The translations under genes were made by a program, and so were the position numbers. The notes under the pieces are model-generated. The model saw only the letters and a program-made list of their open reading frames with translations. It was not told where the DNA came from and made no database searches. A stretch of DNA of 7,679 bases from JACPSX01 sp035288405 [NCBI: bacterium] (GTDB taxonomy: Bacteria; JACPSX01): positions 1 through 7,679 of the forward strand of contig DATEAK010000168.1 of NCBI GenBank assembly GCA_035288405.1, written 5' to 3'. This document shows positions 1 to 5,760 of the stretch, in pieces (positions within the stretch are counted from its first letter, which is position 1; each line of letters starts with the position of its first letter).

Positions 1-1046
1 CGCGGGCGGATCGCTATCAGAAGGCACTGGAAGTGTTATTGCCTGACTCCGGAGTGGGCGGCGTACTCGTTCTATTGACTCCCCAGGCAATGACCGAGAT
101 TGATAAGACCGCGGAGCTTGTGGGGCAGGCCGCTGTTTCTTCGCGGAAGCCGATCCTGACCTCCTTTATGGGGGAAGCCAGTATGGGAAAAGCACGCGAA
201 ATTCTGCGGCGCTACCATGTGCCGGACTACCCGTATCCTGAAGAAGCCGTCAAGGCGTTTGAAGCTCTGGCTGTCTACCGAGGCTGGCGGGATTCTCCCG
301 CCGAGCAACCGGCCACGTTTCCGTGCCGGGCTCAGGAGGCAAGGGAGAGAATTCGGAAGAATCAAGAGCAAGGCCGGATGGATCTCGGAGAATACGAAGC
401 TCGTTTTATTGCCGAAGCTTTCGGCTTCCGGTTTCCCCGCAGCGTGATTGCCCAGACGGCCGACGAGGCTGTCAATGCGGCCGAAGAAGCAGGGTATCCC
501 GTGGTCCTGAAAATTGTTTCACCGGAGATCCTCCACAAGACCGATGTGGGAGGAGTCAAGGTCGGACTGCGAAGTCCGAAAGAGGTTCGTGAGGGGTTCC
601 TGGAAATCATCACACGCGTGAGGCGTCTGTTTCCCGATGCGTCGATTCAAGGAGTCATGATTCAAGAAATGATAACCGGCGGGAAAGAAGTGATCCTGGG
701 AATGAGCCGTGACCGTCAGTTTGGTCCCCTTCTTATGTTCGGCCTGGGTGGAATCTATGTGGAGGTTCTCAAGGACGTGACATTCCGAGTGGCCCCCATC
801 ACCGCCCGTGAAGCCGAGGAGATGATCCGAGAGATTCGTTCCTTCCCCTTACTGCTCGGAGTGCGGGGAGAGAAGCCTGCGGATCTTCCTGCCCTCATTG
901 AAAGTCTCCAACGCCTCTCCCAACTCGCCACGGAGCTTCCCGAAGTCCTGGAGATGGATATCAATCCGCTCATCGTCCGTCCGGCCGGGGAAGGAGCCGT
1001 GGCCATTGACGTACGGATGTCACTCGTCCACGAGGAGGCCCCATGA
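1..1046 (+). CDS. ADP-forming acetate/acyl-CoA ligase, C-terminal part (5' end outside window)
   Basis: The reading frame is open from the first complete codon (position 3) to the TGA at 1044-1046, so the gene starts upstream and only about the last 347 residues are visible. The first ~60 residues look like the end of a succinyl-CoA-ligase-type CoA ligase domain (VGGVLVLLTPQAMTE, then KPILTSFMG). A linker follows, then an ATP-grasp domain with the family hallmarks EILHKTDVGGVKVGL, the GMSRDRQFGPLLMFGLGG segment and the terminal EMDINPLIV. Enzymes of this family interconvert acyl-CoA + ADP + Pi and acid + CoA + ATP in the cytoplasm, conserving energy by substrate-level phosphorylation; some members instead bind effectors or act on other acids. 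The substrate cannot be told from sequence. The stop overlaps the next start by 4 bp (ATGA), so the two genes are probably translationally coupled. Family assignment is firm; acetate specificity is not. Confidence 0.93.
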   Translation, partial: RADRYQKALEVLLPDSGVGGVLVLLTPQAMTEIDKTAELVGQAAVSSRKPILTSFMGEASMGKAREILRRYHVPDYPYPEEAVKAFEALAVYRGWRDSPAEQPATFPCRAQEARERIRKNQEQGRMDLGEYEARFIAEAFGFRFPRSVIAQTADEAVNAAEEAGYPVVLKIVSPEILHKTDVGGVKVGLRSPKEVREGFLEIITRVRRLFPDASIQGVMIQEMITGGKEVILGMSRDRQFGPLLMFGLGGIYVEVLKDVTFRVAPITAREAEEMIREIRSFPLLLGVRGEKPADLPALIESLQRLSQLATELPEVLEMDINPLIVRPAGEGAVAIDVRMSLVHEEAP

Positions 1047-2104
1047 AATCGCTATACATTGGTTCCACGGGAGATTATTCCGGAAAGACCCTGGTTACGA
1101 TGGGGTTGGCGATGACCCTGCAGAAGCAGGGCTACCGCGTCGGGTATCTGAAGCCTCTGGGAAAGCACCCCATCATTGTCGAAGGCGAGGCCGTCGACGG
1201 CGATGCTGAATTTCTCAAGAAGGTCTTACATCTGGCTGATCCCTTGAGTGTGATCTCTCCTGTTGTCATCACCCACGAGCTTGTCGTGCAGCGCTACAAG
1301 GGGGCCATGCCGGACCTTCTCCCGAAGGTGGTGGAAGCCCACGCGCGTATCTCTCGGGAAAAGGACATCGTTCTCATCGGGGGAGCCGGGAATCTCATGG
1401 GTGGAGCCTTCCTTGACATGAGTGTTGCGCGGGTCTGCGAGGCCCTGGATTCCCAGGTTTTACTGGTTGATTCTTCCGATCCTCAACACGGCTATGATGC
1501 GCTCTTTGTCGCCCGAGAGATTCTCGGAGACCGCCTGATCGGAGTGGTCCTGAACCGGGTTTCCCATTCCCTGCTCAATATGGTGGAAGAGATGGCGATC
1601 CCGTTTCTAACAAAGTCGGGGTTCCGTATCCTGGGGGTTCTTCCCCACGACCCGCTGCTGGATGCCATCACCGTCCGCCAGCTCCAGGAGCTGCTGGAGG
1701 GAAAAATTCTATGCGCCGAAGACCGGATGGAGGAGTTGGTGGCCAACTTCAGCGTCGGAGCCATGGACTTGGACAAAGCCATGAGCTATTTCCGAAAGCT
1801 CCCGAACAAAGCCGTCATCACCGGAGCCAACCGTCCGGACTTGCAGCTTGCCGCTCTGGAGACCGCCACCAAATGCCTGATCCTCACCGGGAACCAATCC
1901 CCGAACGAGATTATCGTTTCTCGGGCTCGAGAACTGCACGTTCCCATCATCGTGGTCCCCTATGACACCTTTACGACTGTGGATCGGGTCGAGCATTTCA
2001 TGGGCCGGATTCGCATCCGGGAGCAGCAGAAAGTGGAGAAGGCCCGCCAGCTTCTGGAAGATCGCCTGGACTGCGGTGCTCTCCTGCAGGCGCTGCAACT
2101 GTAA
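1043..2104 (+). CDS. BioD-like P-loop / DRTGG-domain protein (phosphotransacetylase N-terminal-like)
   Basis: A 353-residue cytosolic protein. The N-terminus carries a P-loop-like segment GSTGDYSGKT (residues 7-16), as in dethiobiotin-synthetase-like (BioD) NTPases, followed by a domain with the 'VLIGGAGNLMGGAF' and 'VLLVDSSDP' strands. From about residue 253 a DRTGG-type domain is seen (AVITGANRPDLQLAALE), where the usual GGDR/DRTGG signature reads GANR. The same two-domain arrangement forms the N-terminal regulatory half of long phosphotransacetylases, but no catalytic acetyltransferase domain follows, so this is a stand-alone version. Such genes commonly sit beside ADP-forming acyl-CoA synthetases, as here. 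A regulatory or accessory role in acetyl-CoA/acetate metabolism is an inference, and no reaction can be assigned. The start is set by GAGGAGG at 1032-1038 and the ATGA overlap with the upstream stop. Domain call is strong, function open. Confidence 0.9.
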   Translation: MKSLYIGSTGDYSGKTLVTMGLAMTLQKQGYRVGYLKPLGKHPIIVEGEAVDGDAEFLKKVLHLADPLSVISPVVITHELVVQRYKGAMPDLLPKVVEAHARISREKDIVLIGGAGNLMGGAFLDMSVARVCEALDSQVLLVDSSDPQHGYDALFVAREILGDRLIGVVLNRVSHSLLNMVEEMAIPFLTKSGFRILGVLPHDPLLDAITVRQLQELLEGKILCAEDRMEELVANFSVGAMDLDKAMSYFRKLPNKAVITGANRPDLQLAALETATKCLILTGNQSPNEIIVSRARELHVPIIVVPYDTFTTVDRVEHFMGRIRIREQQKVEKARQLLEDRLDCGALLQALQL

Positions 2105-2109
2105 GGAGA

Positions 2110-2138
2110 GCTGAGAGCCTAGCGCTAAGTGCTGAGTG
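2110..2138 (+). repeat. Heptad extragenic repeat, GCTGANN type
   Basis: Four units starting at 2110, 2117, 2124 and 2131 have a strict 7-base period and approximate the heptad GCTGANN (GCTGAGA and GCTGAGT are exact; the two middle units are degenerate). They lie 5 bases after the stop of the DRTGG gene. The same heptad builds both arms of the hairpin at 5761-5829, so this looks like a dispersed extragenic repeat family rather than chance. Confidence 0.6.
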
Positions 2139-2144
2139 CCTATT

Positions 2145-2170
2145 GTCATTCCCGCGCAGGCGGGAATGAC
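2145..2170. repeat. Palindromic extragenic element (GTCATTCCCGC, perfect 11-bp arms)
   Basis: GTCATTCCCGC (2145-2155) and GCGGGAATGAC (2160-2170) are exact inverted repeats around a GCAG loop. Palindromes with this GTCATTCCCGC core occur as dispersed intergenic repeats in many proteobacterial genomes. No T-tract follows, so it is not a classic intrinsic terminator. It lies between two same-direction transcription units, where it could stabilise or end the upstream mRNA. Confidence 0.75.
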
Positions 2171-2235
2171 GAAAGCGCAGCAATTGTGACACCATATCCA
2201 AACGTCCCGAGTAATAATTTTCGATGCCAATGCCG

Positions 2236-2264
2236 TTGACGGGGGATGAAGACTGCGGTACAAG
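2236..2264 (+). promoter_or_regulatory. Candidate sigma70-type promoter for the sigma/anti-sigma pair
   Basis: TTGACG (2236-2241), a 17-base spacer, and TACAAG (2259-2264) resemble -35 and -10 boxes (5/6 and 4/6 matches). It would start transcription near 2271, upstream of the TTG start at 2308 but inside the longer reading frame that opens at 2224, which favours the later start. The match is moderate and may be fortuitous. Confidence 0.35.
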
Positions 2265-2307
2265 GGAGATTGTTCGGGCCGGGCCTGTTGCGGAGAAGGA
2301 GAGGGAG

Positions 2308-2901
2308 TTGTCTGATTCATCGGATCAACAGATCATCGAGCGGGTCAATCAGGGCGATCCGGCCGCCTTTGAGGAACTCCTGGAAAGATATGAGGAGAGG
2401 ATCTTCCACTTCGGCATGCGTATGTGCGGCCAGGTGGAGGATGCCCGCGATCTGCTTCAAGAAACGTTCCTCAATGCTTTCCGCTACCTGAAGGGCTTCC
2501 GGGGGGAAGCACAGTTCAAGAACTGGCTGTACAGAATCGCCAGCAGCGTCTGCATCAAGATGCGACGCAAGGGGAAGTTTGAGCCCGACTATGAAATTTC
2601 CCTTGATCAGTTGGTCCCTACGGAAGACGGAGAAGTCCCTCAGGAGATTCCCGATTGGGCACGGGAGCCCCTGGAGAATGTTCTCAGTAAAGAGATCCGC
2701 CAGCGCCTTTCAGAAGTTTTGGGACTCCTTCCCAAGGAATACCGGATCGTTCTGGTCTTGAGGGACATGGAAGGCTTTTCGACTGAAGAGACAGCGGAGA
2801 CTCTGGGAATCAGTAAAGCGGCCGTCAAGTCGCGCTTGCACAGAGCGCGCCTGTTTGTGCGGCAAAAGCTCCACGAGTACTTTCAGGGAAGGAAACCATG
2901 A
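2308..2901 (+). CDS. ECF-family RNA polymerase sigma factor (RpoE-like)
   Basis: A 197-residue sigma70-family factor of the extracytoplasmic-function type. Region 2 includes DARDLLQETFLNAFRYLKGF and the -10-recognition stretch around FKNWLYRIASSVCIKMRRK. Region 4 has LPKEYRIVLVLRDMEGFSTEETAETLGIS followed by the helix-turn-helix AAVKSRLHRARLFVRQ, which would contact the -35 box. I place the start at TTG 2308: AAGGAG (2297-2302) sits 5 bases upstream, and the ECF homology begins at once (DQQIIERVNQGDPAAFEELLERY). The same frame is open to ATG 2224, which would add 28 unconserved-looking residues, but no ribosome site precedes that ATG. The gene overlaps the anti-sigma gene by ATGA, the usual arrangement for a sigma factor and its inhibitor. 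The inducing signal and target promoters are not visible in the window. Confidence 0.93.
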   Translation: MSDSSDQQIIERVNQGDPAAFEELLERYEERIFHFGMRMCGQVEDARDLLQETFLNAFRYLKGFRGEAQFKNWLYRIASSVCIKMRRKGKFEPDYEISLDQLVPTEDGEVPQEIPDWAREPLENVLSKEIRQRLSEVLGLLPKEYRIVLVLRDMEGFSTEETAETLGISKAAVKSRLHRARLFVRQKLHEYFQGRKP

Positions 2902-3134
2902 TGGACGAGGGCTGCCGAAAGCTCTTTGAGCGCATGTCGGAGTATCTGGACGGCGAGATCGATCCCGTAGAGCTGGCCGATATCGAGTCCCACCTGCATG
3001 CCTGCAATCACTGCGAAGCTTGCCTGGCGGCCTTGCGCCGCACCATAGAAGTCTGCCGTTCGTATCAACTGCCCGCCATGCCCATCGAGGTCCGCCGGGA
3101 ACTGCGTGAGTTGATTCGCAAGAATCTGTCCTGA
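2898..3134 (+). CDS. Zinc-finger (zf-HC2/ZAS-type) anti-sigma factor
   Basis: A 78-residue cytosolic protein with no membrane segment. It has the anti-sigma zinc-binding pattern H32-x3-C36-x2-C39 with an upstream C6, followed by YLDGEIDP, as in the zf-HC2 family. C42 and C53 are extra cysteines. Proteins of this family bind and silence the ECF sigma factor encoded just upstream; some (the RsrA type) release it when their cysteines are oxidised. Whether this one is redox-responsive is an inference from its five cysteines. The start ATG 2898 overlaps the sigma stop (ATGA) and has AGGGAAGG (2885-2892) 5 bases upstream; ATG 2901 is an alternative. The TGA stop (3132-3134) lies inside a dispersed repeat (3130-3148), so the last residues may have been shaped by a repeat insertion. 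Confidence 0.88.
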   Translation: MMDEGCRKLFERMSEYLDGEIDPVELADIESHLHACNHCEACLAALRRTIEVCRSYQLPAMPIEVRRELRELIRKNLS

Positions 3135-3148
3135 GCAAAGTCGAAGGG
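3130..3148. repeat. Extragenic repeat, CCTGAGC...GTCGAAGGG type
   Basis: CCTGAGCAAAGTCGAAGGG overlaps the stop codon of the anti-sigma gene. Its reverse complement closely matches the apical part of hairpin A in the palindromic element at 4404-4540 (CCCTTCGACGCGCTCAGGG), so both seem to be members of one dispersed repeat family. Confidence 0.5.
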
Positions 3149-3203
3149 CCAGCGCTGAATTTCTCTCATTCACCCCGGCGAAAGTCCTGTTGCAGACGAC
3201 TCG

Positions 3204-3232
3204 TTGACCAAACCCCTGTGAAAAGATAAAAT
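3204..3232 (+). promoter_or_regulatory. Strong sigma70-type promoter for the VKOR-selenoprotein operon
   Basis: TTGACC (3204-3209), a 17-base spacer and TAAAAT (3227-3232) match the housekeeping consensus at 5/6 each with ideal spacing. Transcription would start near 3239, about 40 bases before the VKOR start. The implied 5' leader would begin with an inverted repeat, TCTCTCC (3241-3247) and GGAGAGA (3257-3263), a 7-bp hairpin just ahead of the ribosome site at 3265-3273. Confidence 0.6.
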
Positions 3233-3278
3233 AAGCTCGCTCTCTCCTTTTACCACGGAGAGAGAAGGAAGGGTGCGG

Positions 3279-3794
3279 ATGAGCAGGGAAGAGATCCCAA
3301 TGAACAGAGACCGCTGGCCGTTGCAGGCGATCCTGGTTCTGGTGCTGTCCGGGTTGGGGGTGAGTTCCTATCTCTCCTATCTGGATGTGCAGATCTCCAA
3401 AGCCCCCAATAAGTCCTTTTGCAGCATCTCCCAACTCTTTTCTTGTGATGTGGTCATTCGCAGTCCTTATGCACGCTTCCTCGGTGTTCCCGTGGCGTAT
3501 CTGGGTGTGGCCGGATTTCTGCTGTTCTTGATCCTGACGATATGGGCTCTCGTTCGTCTGGATCAGCCGTCGGCGCGCCGGCCGATTTTGGGATTGATGG
3601 GCCTGTCCTGGGTCGCCTTGATCTTTGAGTGTTACCTGACTTCCGTGGAAGCTTTCGTCCTCAAGACATTTTGCCCGTACTGCCTGACGGTTTTCGCGCT
3701 CATCATCGCGATTTTTTTGTTATCCTTGCGGGTGGCCTCCGGGGGTCCGAACACCCGGAAGCCGGGTACCCGGGTGGCTGTCCTCGAACACTAA
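3279..3794 (+). CDS. Vitamin K epoxide reductase (VKOR) family membrane thiol oxidoreductase
   Basis: A 171-residue integral membrane protein with about four transmembrane helices. Both redox pairs of bacterial VKOR are present: loop cysteines C48 and C56 within FCSISQLFSCDVV, followed by the conserved S-x-Y-A and GVPVAYLG segments, and the active-site motif C132-P-Y-C135. Bacterial VKOR takes electrons from a periplasmic thioredoxin-fold partner and passes them to quinone, replacing DsbB in disulfide formation. C118 is an additional cysteine. I chose ATG 3279 because AAGGAAGGG (3265-3273) precedes it by 5 bases; ATG 3300 (giving MNRDRWPLQ) and GTG 3273 are possible. The downstream gene begins 11 bases after the stop, so the two are almost certainly cotranscribed. 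That partner has a UPYC motif encoded by nearly the same 12 bases as this CPYC (TGC versus TGA, then CCG TAC TGC in both). Confidence 0.9.
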   Translation: MSREEIPMNRDRWPLQAILVLVLSGLGVSSYLSYLDVQISKAPNKSFCSISQLFSCDVVIRSPYARFLGVPVAYLGVAGFLLFLILTIWALVRLDQPSARRPILGLMGLSWVALIFECYLTSVEAFVLKTFCPYCLTVFALIIAIFLLSLRVASGGPNTRKPGTRVAVLEH

Positions 3795-3805
3795 AGGAGG
3801 ATTTG

Positions 3806-4396
3806 GTGGCAGCAAAAAAGAACCGCAAACAAGGATCCCAGGGAAAGAGGGCCTCCAAGCGCAAATTTCCCCTTTGGACTCTCGGGGTTTTGGTCCTTGT
3901 CGTTGTGGGCATTGTCGCGTTCCAGTCCGGGTGGTTTTCCGGTTCCGGGTCCGAGGGAGGTGGACAGGGGGCTGCTATAGGGACAAAGGCGCCTGCCTTT
4001 CAGCTTTCCGACCTATCCGGGAAGCGCTACGCTCTGGCGGACTACAACGGCAAGAAACCCGTTCTGGTGGAATTTATCTGGACCGGCTGACCGTACTGCG
4101 AAACTTTCGCCTCGACCGTGGGTCGAGCCTATGAGAGCTACAAGGATCAGATGGAGTTTTTTTCCATTGCAGCCGATTCCCGGGACACTCCGGATCTCGT
4201 GCAACGCTTTGCCCGGTCCCATTTCAGCAACTGGCCCTATCTCTTAGGGAGCCGCAGCAACATGAGTGCGTACAACGCCGACAGCTATCCCACCACGTTC
4301 TTGATTGACCGGCAGGGCATTGTCCGCAAACGGATTGATGGTGCCGTGTCCTACGATGAGCTTCGGGCGGATATCGTCAGCGTCCTGGGGAAATAA
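3806..4396 (+). CDS. Membrane-anchored thioredoxin-fold selenoprotein (TlpA/redoxin-like) with in-frame UGA = selenocysteine
   Basis: Read through one in-frame TGA (4088-4090), this frame gives a single 196-residue protein with no other interruption. The N-terminus is basic (KKNRK, KRASKRK), followed by one membrane helix (about 21-40), a Gly/Ser linker, then a thioredoxin/AhpC-type fold: IGTKAPAFQLSDLSGKRYALADY, the strand KPVLVEFIWTG, then Sec95-P-Y-C98, and the cis-proline loop SYPTTFLID (Pro162). The TGA falls exactly at the first cysteine of the CxxC site. C98 is the only cysteine in the protein, so without Sec there would be no redox pair. A hairpin fitting a bacterial SECIS follows the TGA. 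The start GTG 3806 has AAAGGAGG (3793-3800) 5 bases upstream, overlapping the VKOR stop. Probable role: periplasm-facing thiol-disulfide exchange, perhaps with VKOR. A premature stop or sequencing error is the alternative. Standard gene calling would give a truncated protein ending at 4090 plus a fragment from 4118. Confidence 0.85.
4088..4090 (+). other. Selenocysteine codon (recoded TGA)
   Basis: This TGA lies between GGC and CCG-TAC-TGC and replaces the first cysteine of a CPYC-type active site. TGA ends other genes in this window (1044, 2899, 3132), so the organism does not use TGA as a sense codon in general. Local recoding to selenocysteine is the best explanation. Confidence 0.82.
4111..4127 (+). 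promoter_or_regulatory. Candidate bacterial SECIS hairpin
   Basis: CTCGACC (4111-4117) pairs perfectly with GGTCGAG (4121-4127), leaving the loop GTG. The loop starts 27 bases after the TGA, within the range usual for bacterial SECIS elements bound by SelB, and carries the expected G then U. A second small inverted repeat, GCGAAA/TTTCGC (4098-4110), lies between it and the TGA and could stack on the main stem. All of this lies in translated sequence, as is normal for bacteria. Confidence 0.7.
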
Positions 4397-4403
4397 TGTT
4401 TTC

Positions 4404-4540
4404 TAGCAGGCTGCTGAAAAACCCTCCGTTCACCCTTCGACGCGCTCAGGGCGAACGGAGCACGCATTGAAATTCTGGAAGTTTCTCCGTTCGTGGTGAG
4501 CTTGTCGAACCACGAAAGGGACTTTTTCAGCAGCCTATTA
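4404..4540. mobile_element. MITE-like palindromic element with terminal inverted repeats
   Basis: The element fills the gap between the convergent selenoprotein and thiolase genes. AGGCTGCTGAAAAA (4408-4421) and TTTTTCAGCAGCCT (4523-4536) are perfect 14-bp terminal inverted repeats, extendable to 18 bp (TAGC/TAAT ends) with two mismatches. The 6-bp word GTTTTC flanks both sides (4398-4403 and 4541-4546), as a target-site duplication would. Inside are hairpin A (CTCCGTTC 4424-4431 with GAACGGAG 4453-4460, plus CCCT/AGGG) and hairpin B (TTCGTGGT 4490-4497 with ACCACGAA 4509-4516). Their 11-base loops, TCGACGCGCTC and the complement of GAGCTTGTCGA, differ at two positions. It encodes no protein. 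It would also be a natural bidirectional end point for transcription. The right end carries the TAA stop of the thiolase. Confidence 0.65.
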
Positions 4541-5728
4541 GTTTTCCCGCCGAATAATCATCGCCATCGTCACGCCGCCGCCTCCGCAAATCGAGGCGAT
4601 GCCCAGTTCTTTGTTCAGACGGCTCAGTGCATTGTAGAGGGTGACAATGATCCGGGCTCCGCTGATCCCCGTGGGGTGACCCAGGGCAATGGCTCCGCCA
4701 TGAATGTTGAGCTTGCTGCGATCCCACTGGAGGACCCGCTCATTGGCCAGGATTTGCACGGCGAAAGCCTCGTTCACCTCGATCAAGTCCATGTCCTTGA
4801 GCGTCATGCCCGCGTTCTTGAGAGCCAGCGGAATGGCGATACCCGGCCCTTCTCCCATCGTCTCGGGATCAACGGCCGCGTTGGAATAAGCGACCAGGGA
4901 GAAGAGGGGTTTTAATCCCAGGGATTTGGCCTTCTCCCGTGACATGACGACGAGGGCCGTGGCTCCGTCCGTCATACCGCAGGCGTTTGCGGCAGTTACT
5001 GTGCCGCCCTTCTTGAAGGCACCGGAAAGAGTACCCATCTTCTCCAGCGTGGTGTCGCGGCGGATGCTCTCGTCTTTCTTGAAAGAGATTGCGGGCTTTT
5101 TCCCTTCGGCGGGAATCTCCACAGGGATAATCTCGTTATCGAACCAACCCTGATCCTGTGCCCGGGCCGCCTTCTGGTGGCTCTCGATGGCAAACTGGTC
5201 CTGCTCCTGGCGGCTGATTCCGTATTTCTCGACCAAGTTCTCGGCGGTCTGACCCATCCCCATGTTGCACAGGGGGTCGATGCTGTCGCTCCAGCCGTCT
5301 AGAATGGTTTTGTCCCCCATCTTGAATCCTTCCCAGCGGACTCCCTTCAGGAGGTAGGGAATGGTGCTCATGCTGTCCATGCCACCGGCCACCACGATTT
5401 CCGAATCACCGGCTCGAATGGTGAGGGAGGCCAGGGCAATGGATTTCATCCCCGAGGGGCAGGCCATGTTGAGGGTCTGGGTGGTAACCGAGCGGGGAAT
5501 CCCGCCTTTAATCGAGGCGGTCCGGGAAGGGTTCGGTCCGTTTCCTGCCTGGCGGCAGTTCCCATAGATCACTTCGCTGATCTGGTCTCCTTTTAAGTCC
5601 ACTCGCTTGAGGGCGCCGGCAATGGCGATGCCGCCCAGATCCCAGGCCGGGATGTCTTTCAGTGTTCCTCCAAAGCGCCCCATCGGGGTGCGCACACCGC
5701 TGACGACCACGATATCTTTCAGTTCCAT
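4538..5728 (-). CDS. Thiolase (acetyl-CoA C-acetyltransferase)
   Basis: A full-length thiolase of 396 residues. It carries the nucleophile in NMACPSG (Cys90), the NEAFA motif, the catalytic histidine in GGAIALGHPTGISGARI near the C-terminus, and the second cysteine in SICGGGGVTMA. The family condenses two acetyl-CoA into acetoacetyl-CoA, or cleaves 3-ketoacyl-CoA in the reverse direction. The frame opens at ATG 5740, but I choose ATG 5728 because GGAGG lies 5 bases before it, within the upstream ATG-GAGG codons; the protein then begins MELKDIVVVSGVRTP, as thiolases do. It lies downstream of the reductase gene on the same strand, and together they form the first two steps to 3-hydroxybutyryl-CoA. 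No polyhydroxyalkanoate synthase is in view, so polymer synthesis versus butyrate-type or degradative metabolism stays open. The TAA stop lies in the end of the adjoining palindromic element. Confidence 0.95.
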   Translation of the reverse strand: MELKDIVVVSGVRTPMGRFGGTLKDIPAWDLGGIAIAGALKRVDLKGDQISEVIYGNCRQAGNGPNPSRTASIKGGIPRSVTTQTLNMACPSGMKSIALASLTIRAGDSEIVVAGGMDSMSTIPYLLKGVRWEGFKMGDKTILDGWSDSIDPLCNMGMGQTAENLVEKYGISRQEQDQFAIESHQKAARAQDQGWFDNEIIPVEIPAEGKKPAISFKKDESIRRDTTLEKMGTLSGAFKKGGTVTAANACGMTDGATALVVMSREKAKSLGLKPLFSLVAYSNAAVDPETMGEGPGIAIPLALKNAGMTLKDMDLIEVNEAFAVQILANERVLQWDRSKLNIHGGAIALGHPTGISGARIIVTLYNALSRLNKELGIASICGGGGVTMAMIIRREN

Positions 5729-5760
5729 GTGATCCTCCATTTAAGTTAATGGAAAGCGTT

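Noticed and set aside
2224-2307. Sigma factor starting at ATG 2224 or 2230
   Set aside because: No ribosome site precedes these ATGs and a candidate promoter lies inside the extension; TTG 2308 has AAGGAG at ideal spacing. Kept as an alternative only.
1709-2320. 203-codon open frame on the minus strand
   Set aside because: It lies antisense to the DRTGG gene and runs through the intergenic palindromes; it has no recognisable domain or ribosome site.
4088-4090. TGA as a nonsense mutation making a pseudogene, or as a genome-wide reassigned codon
   Set aside because: The frame stays open and thioredoxin-like on both sides, the TGA lies at the exact redox position, and a SECIS-like stem follows. 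Genome-wide reassignment is unlikely because TGA ends the synthetase, sigma and anti-sigma genes. Sequencing error cannot be excluded without reads.
3629-4090. Long start for the selenoprotein frame (from 3629, inside the VKOR gene)
   Set aside because: It overlaps VKOR by about 165 bases and the extra peptide is a shadow of the VKOR frame. GTG 3806 has a strong ribosome site 5 bases upstream.
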